From an uncultured Collinsella sp. (GTDB lineage: Bacteria > Actinomycetota > Coriobacteriia > Coriobacteriales > Coriobacteriaceae): a stretch of DNA of 23,438 nt. The stretch spans positions 1-23,438 of the forward strand of contig CABVDE010000031.1 of the NCBI GenBank assembly GCA_902496945.1. The letters run 5' to 3'. Of the stretch, positions 22,234 through 23,438 are shown piece after piece. Position numbers and translations under genes: made by a program. The notes under the pieces are model-generated. The model was not told the origin of the DNA, did no database searches, and was given only the letters and a program-made list of their open reading frames with translations. Each line of letters begins with the position of its first letter. The first letter of the stretch is position 1.

Positions 22234-23088
22234 TTATGCCTTAAGCGTAAGTACCGCGCCGAAAGCAGTCGGGCCACAGTGGCTCGAGATGACGCCGCCG
22301 ACCTGAGTCCAGGTAACGTCCTTAAAGCCCAGCTCGTGCGCATAGACCTCCATGTTGTCGCGCAGCTCCTCGGAAAGACCCACCGAATACGCCAGGCCAA
22401 TGTGCGAGTAGTCAATCTCGCCCTTCGCAACCATGTGATCAATAAAGGCACGGGCGCACTTGAGCATAGAACCACGGAACTTCTTGGTTGCCACAAACTT
22501 GCCGCCCGTCACCTCAATGCAAGGTTTAATCTTGAGCAGGTGGGCACCGAGGAACGCCATGTTGGATAAGCGACCGCCCGCCTTAAGGAAGGCAAGGTCG
22601 GTGGGGACAAAGCCCAGCAGCGCGCGATCCATGACCGAGTTAGTAAAGGCGAAAATCTCATCGACGGTGGCATCCGGATGAGCCTCGATATACTTGGCGG
22701 TCTCGACGACAATGAGCGACTGACCGACCGAGACAAAGCGCGTATCCATGGAGAAGACGTAGTCGCGGCCCGCAGCAGCAATCTTAGAGGACTGATGCGA
22801 ACAGGTCGTGACCTCGGAATAGGCAAGATGCAGAATGGTCGCATCGGGCTGCTCGGCATGGATACGGTCATATACGCGTGAGAAATCCGCAGGCGCGCAG
22901 CCGCTGGTCTTGGGCATTACGCCGAGCTCATTGCAACGCGAGTAAATCTCGAGCGGATCGATTGAACCGTCCTCGACGGTCTCGTCGCCAACCGTGACAT
23001 GCATGGGCACGCGAACGATGCCATAGCGTTCGCAGAGCTCCGGTGTCACATCCGACCCAGATTCAACCACGATCACATACTTGCCCAT
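22234..23088 (-). CDS. DegV family fatty-acid-binding protein
   Basis: A 284-residue protein of the DegV/FakB family, whose members bind a fatty acid and present it to the kinase FakA for incorporation into phospholipids. The opening VIVVESGSDVTPELCERYGI and VPMHVTVGDE are typical, as are the TSGCAPADF stretch (the lipid-carboxylate Thr-Ser), GFVPTDLAFLKAGGRLSNM and the closing GGVISSHCGPTAFGAVL. I chose ATG 23088 because homology begins there; a longer frame reaches 23133. The ribosome binding site is weak in either case. No fakA is nearby, so the fatty acid kinase link is from family knowledge only. Confidence 0.92.
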   Translation of the reverse strand: MGKYVIVVESGSDVTPELCERYGIVRVPMHVTVGDETVEDGSIDPLEIYSRCNELGVMPKTSGCAPADFSRVYDRIHAEQPDATILHLAYSEVTTCSHQSSKIAAAGRDYVFSMDTRFVSVGQSLIVVETAKYIEAHPDATVDEIFAFTNSVMDRALLGFVPTDLAFLKAGGRLSNMAFLGAHLLKIKPCIEVTGGKFVATKKFRGSMLKCARAFIDHMVAKGEIDYSHIGLAYSVGLSEELRDNMEVYAHELGFKDVTWTQVGGVISSHCGPTAFGAVLTLKA

Positions 23089-23133
23089 TATCATCACGAC
23101 CCATCTCGACGTTGGCCTTTTTATTACACACAC

Positions 23134-23368
23134 GCCCGTCGCCTGGTTTGGACAACGGTCCTAAGCGCCAAAGAGACGCCGCCCCTTGCACACAACAAAG
23201 GACAGCGTCTCCCTGGAAAACTCCGTGCTTGCTGAGATTTTACACGGTTTATAAGTGAGTGTTACTTACTCCGCAAACGGTAGCTATATGCGATAAACGG
23301 TAGCCACCAAAAAAGCAATCCGAACGCTCAACCCATCAGGAGAGTTCCTCCTAAAGGGTGACTACACA
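23134..23368. other. Intergenic region with short repeats
   Basis: No gene is supported. GAGACGC (23173-23179) pairs with GCGTCTC (23205-23211), with TTT following on the minus strand, so it may be a terminator for a minus-strand gene beyond the window. AAACGGTAGC occurs at 23275-23284 and again at 23295-23304, exactly 20 bases apart, which suits two sites on one DNA face upstream of degV. Confidence 0.45.
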
Positions 23369-23438
23369 GGACCCCCGCCGGGCCGGTTTGGGTTACTTTC
23401 CAAAACATTCCGCAGGACGCAAAGAGGCTCGCCGCACG
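23369..23438 (+). repeat. Large nested palindrome, copy E (partial)
   Basis: After a G/C-rich arm, TTACTTTCCAAAAC is followed by ATTCCGCAGGAC, which matches the arm end and internal-loop signature of copies B and D. The partner arm would lie beyond the window, so pairing cannot be tested here. Confidence 0.7.

Overview
The window looks like a chromosomal segment from a high-GC Gram-positive gut anaerobe of the class Coriobacteriia, most likely Collinsella or a close relative. This is inferred from the strong G/C third-position bias, the protein style, pyruvate formate-lyase activase next to a DegV protein, and the many large intergenic palindromes. I could not run a search, so the genus is a judgement, not a result.

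Layout. 1-404: half of a large palindromic element, then the first codons of an XRE regulator cut off by a REP-like repeat. 402-3874 (minus): a two-gene ABC exporter, an FtsX/MacB-type permease with its ATPase. 4068-4775 (plus): a GyrI-like protein behind a perfect LexA/SOS-box-like site. 4839-8355: a gene graveyard. It holds remnants of a histidine kinase and response regulator (minus) and of a GT39/PMT-type membrane glycosyltransferase (plus), broken by stops, frameshifts, internal deletions and small repeats. 8446-9024 (minus): an O6-alkylguanine-DNA methyltransferase. 9717-15008: the aspartate-to-threonine block, asd and lysC (minus) divergent from thrC and thrB (plus); no homoserine dehydrogenase gene is present. 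15313-18281: a lower-GC accessory island with an XRE regulator beside a strong palindromic operator, a membrane protein with Cys-rich repeats, and a DUF3990/XRE pair that resembles a toxin-antitoxin module. 18365-20972 (minus): engB/ysxC, mtnN and a membrane-anchored serine hydrolase of the class A beta-lactamase fold. 21241-23088 (minus): pflA and degV. The window ends inside another large palindrome.

The most unusual feature is a family of at least three complete and two partial nested palindromes of about 110-130 bp (1-66, 9575-9704, 14001-14112, 15030-15154, 23369-23438). In each complete copy the outer arms pair perfectly over 22-29 bp, yet the arm sequence differs from copy to copy. TCCGCA recurs just inside the arm in all five copies, and a matching CGAGGA sits on the opposite strand in two of the three complete ones. 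Conserved internal loops with covarying stems suggest a selected structure in RNA or single-stranded DNA. Two REP-like families with a GGGACAG core and a 113-bp element with 17-bp terminal inverted repeats lie on or next to broken genes.

Functionally, lysC, asd, thrC and thrB supply four of the five steps from aspartate to threonine. pflA activates pyruvate formate-lyase for anaerobic metabolism, mtnN recycles S-adenosylmethionine by-products, and ogt and the GyrI-like gene point to DNA-damage responses.
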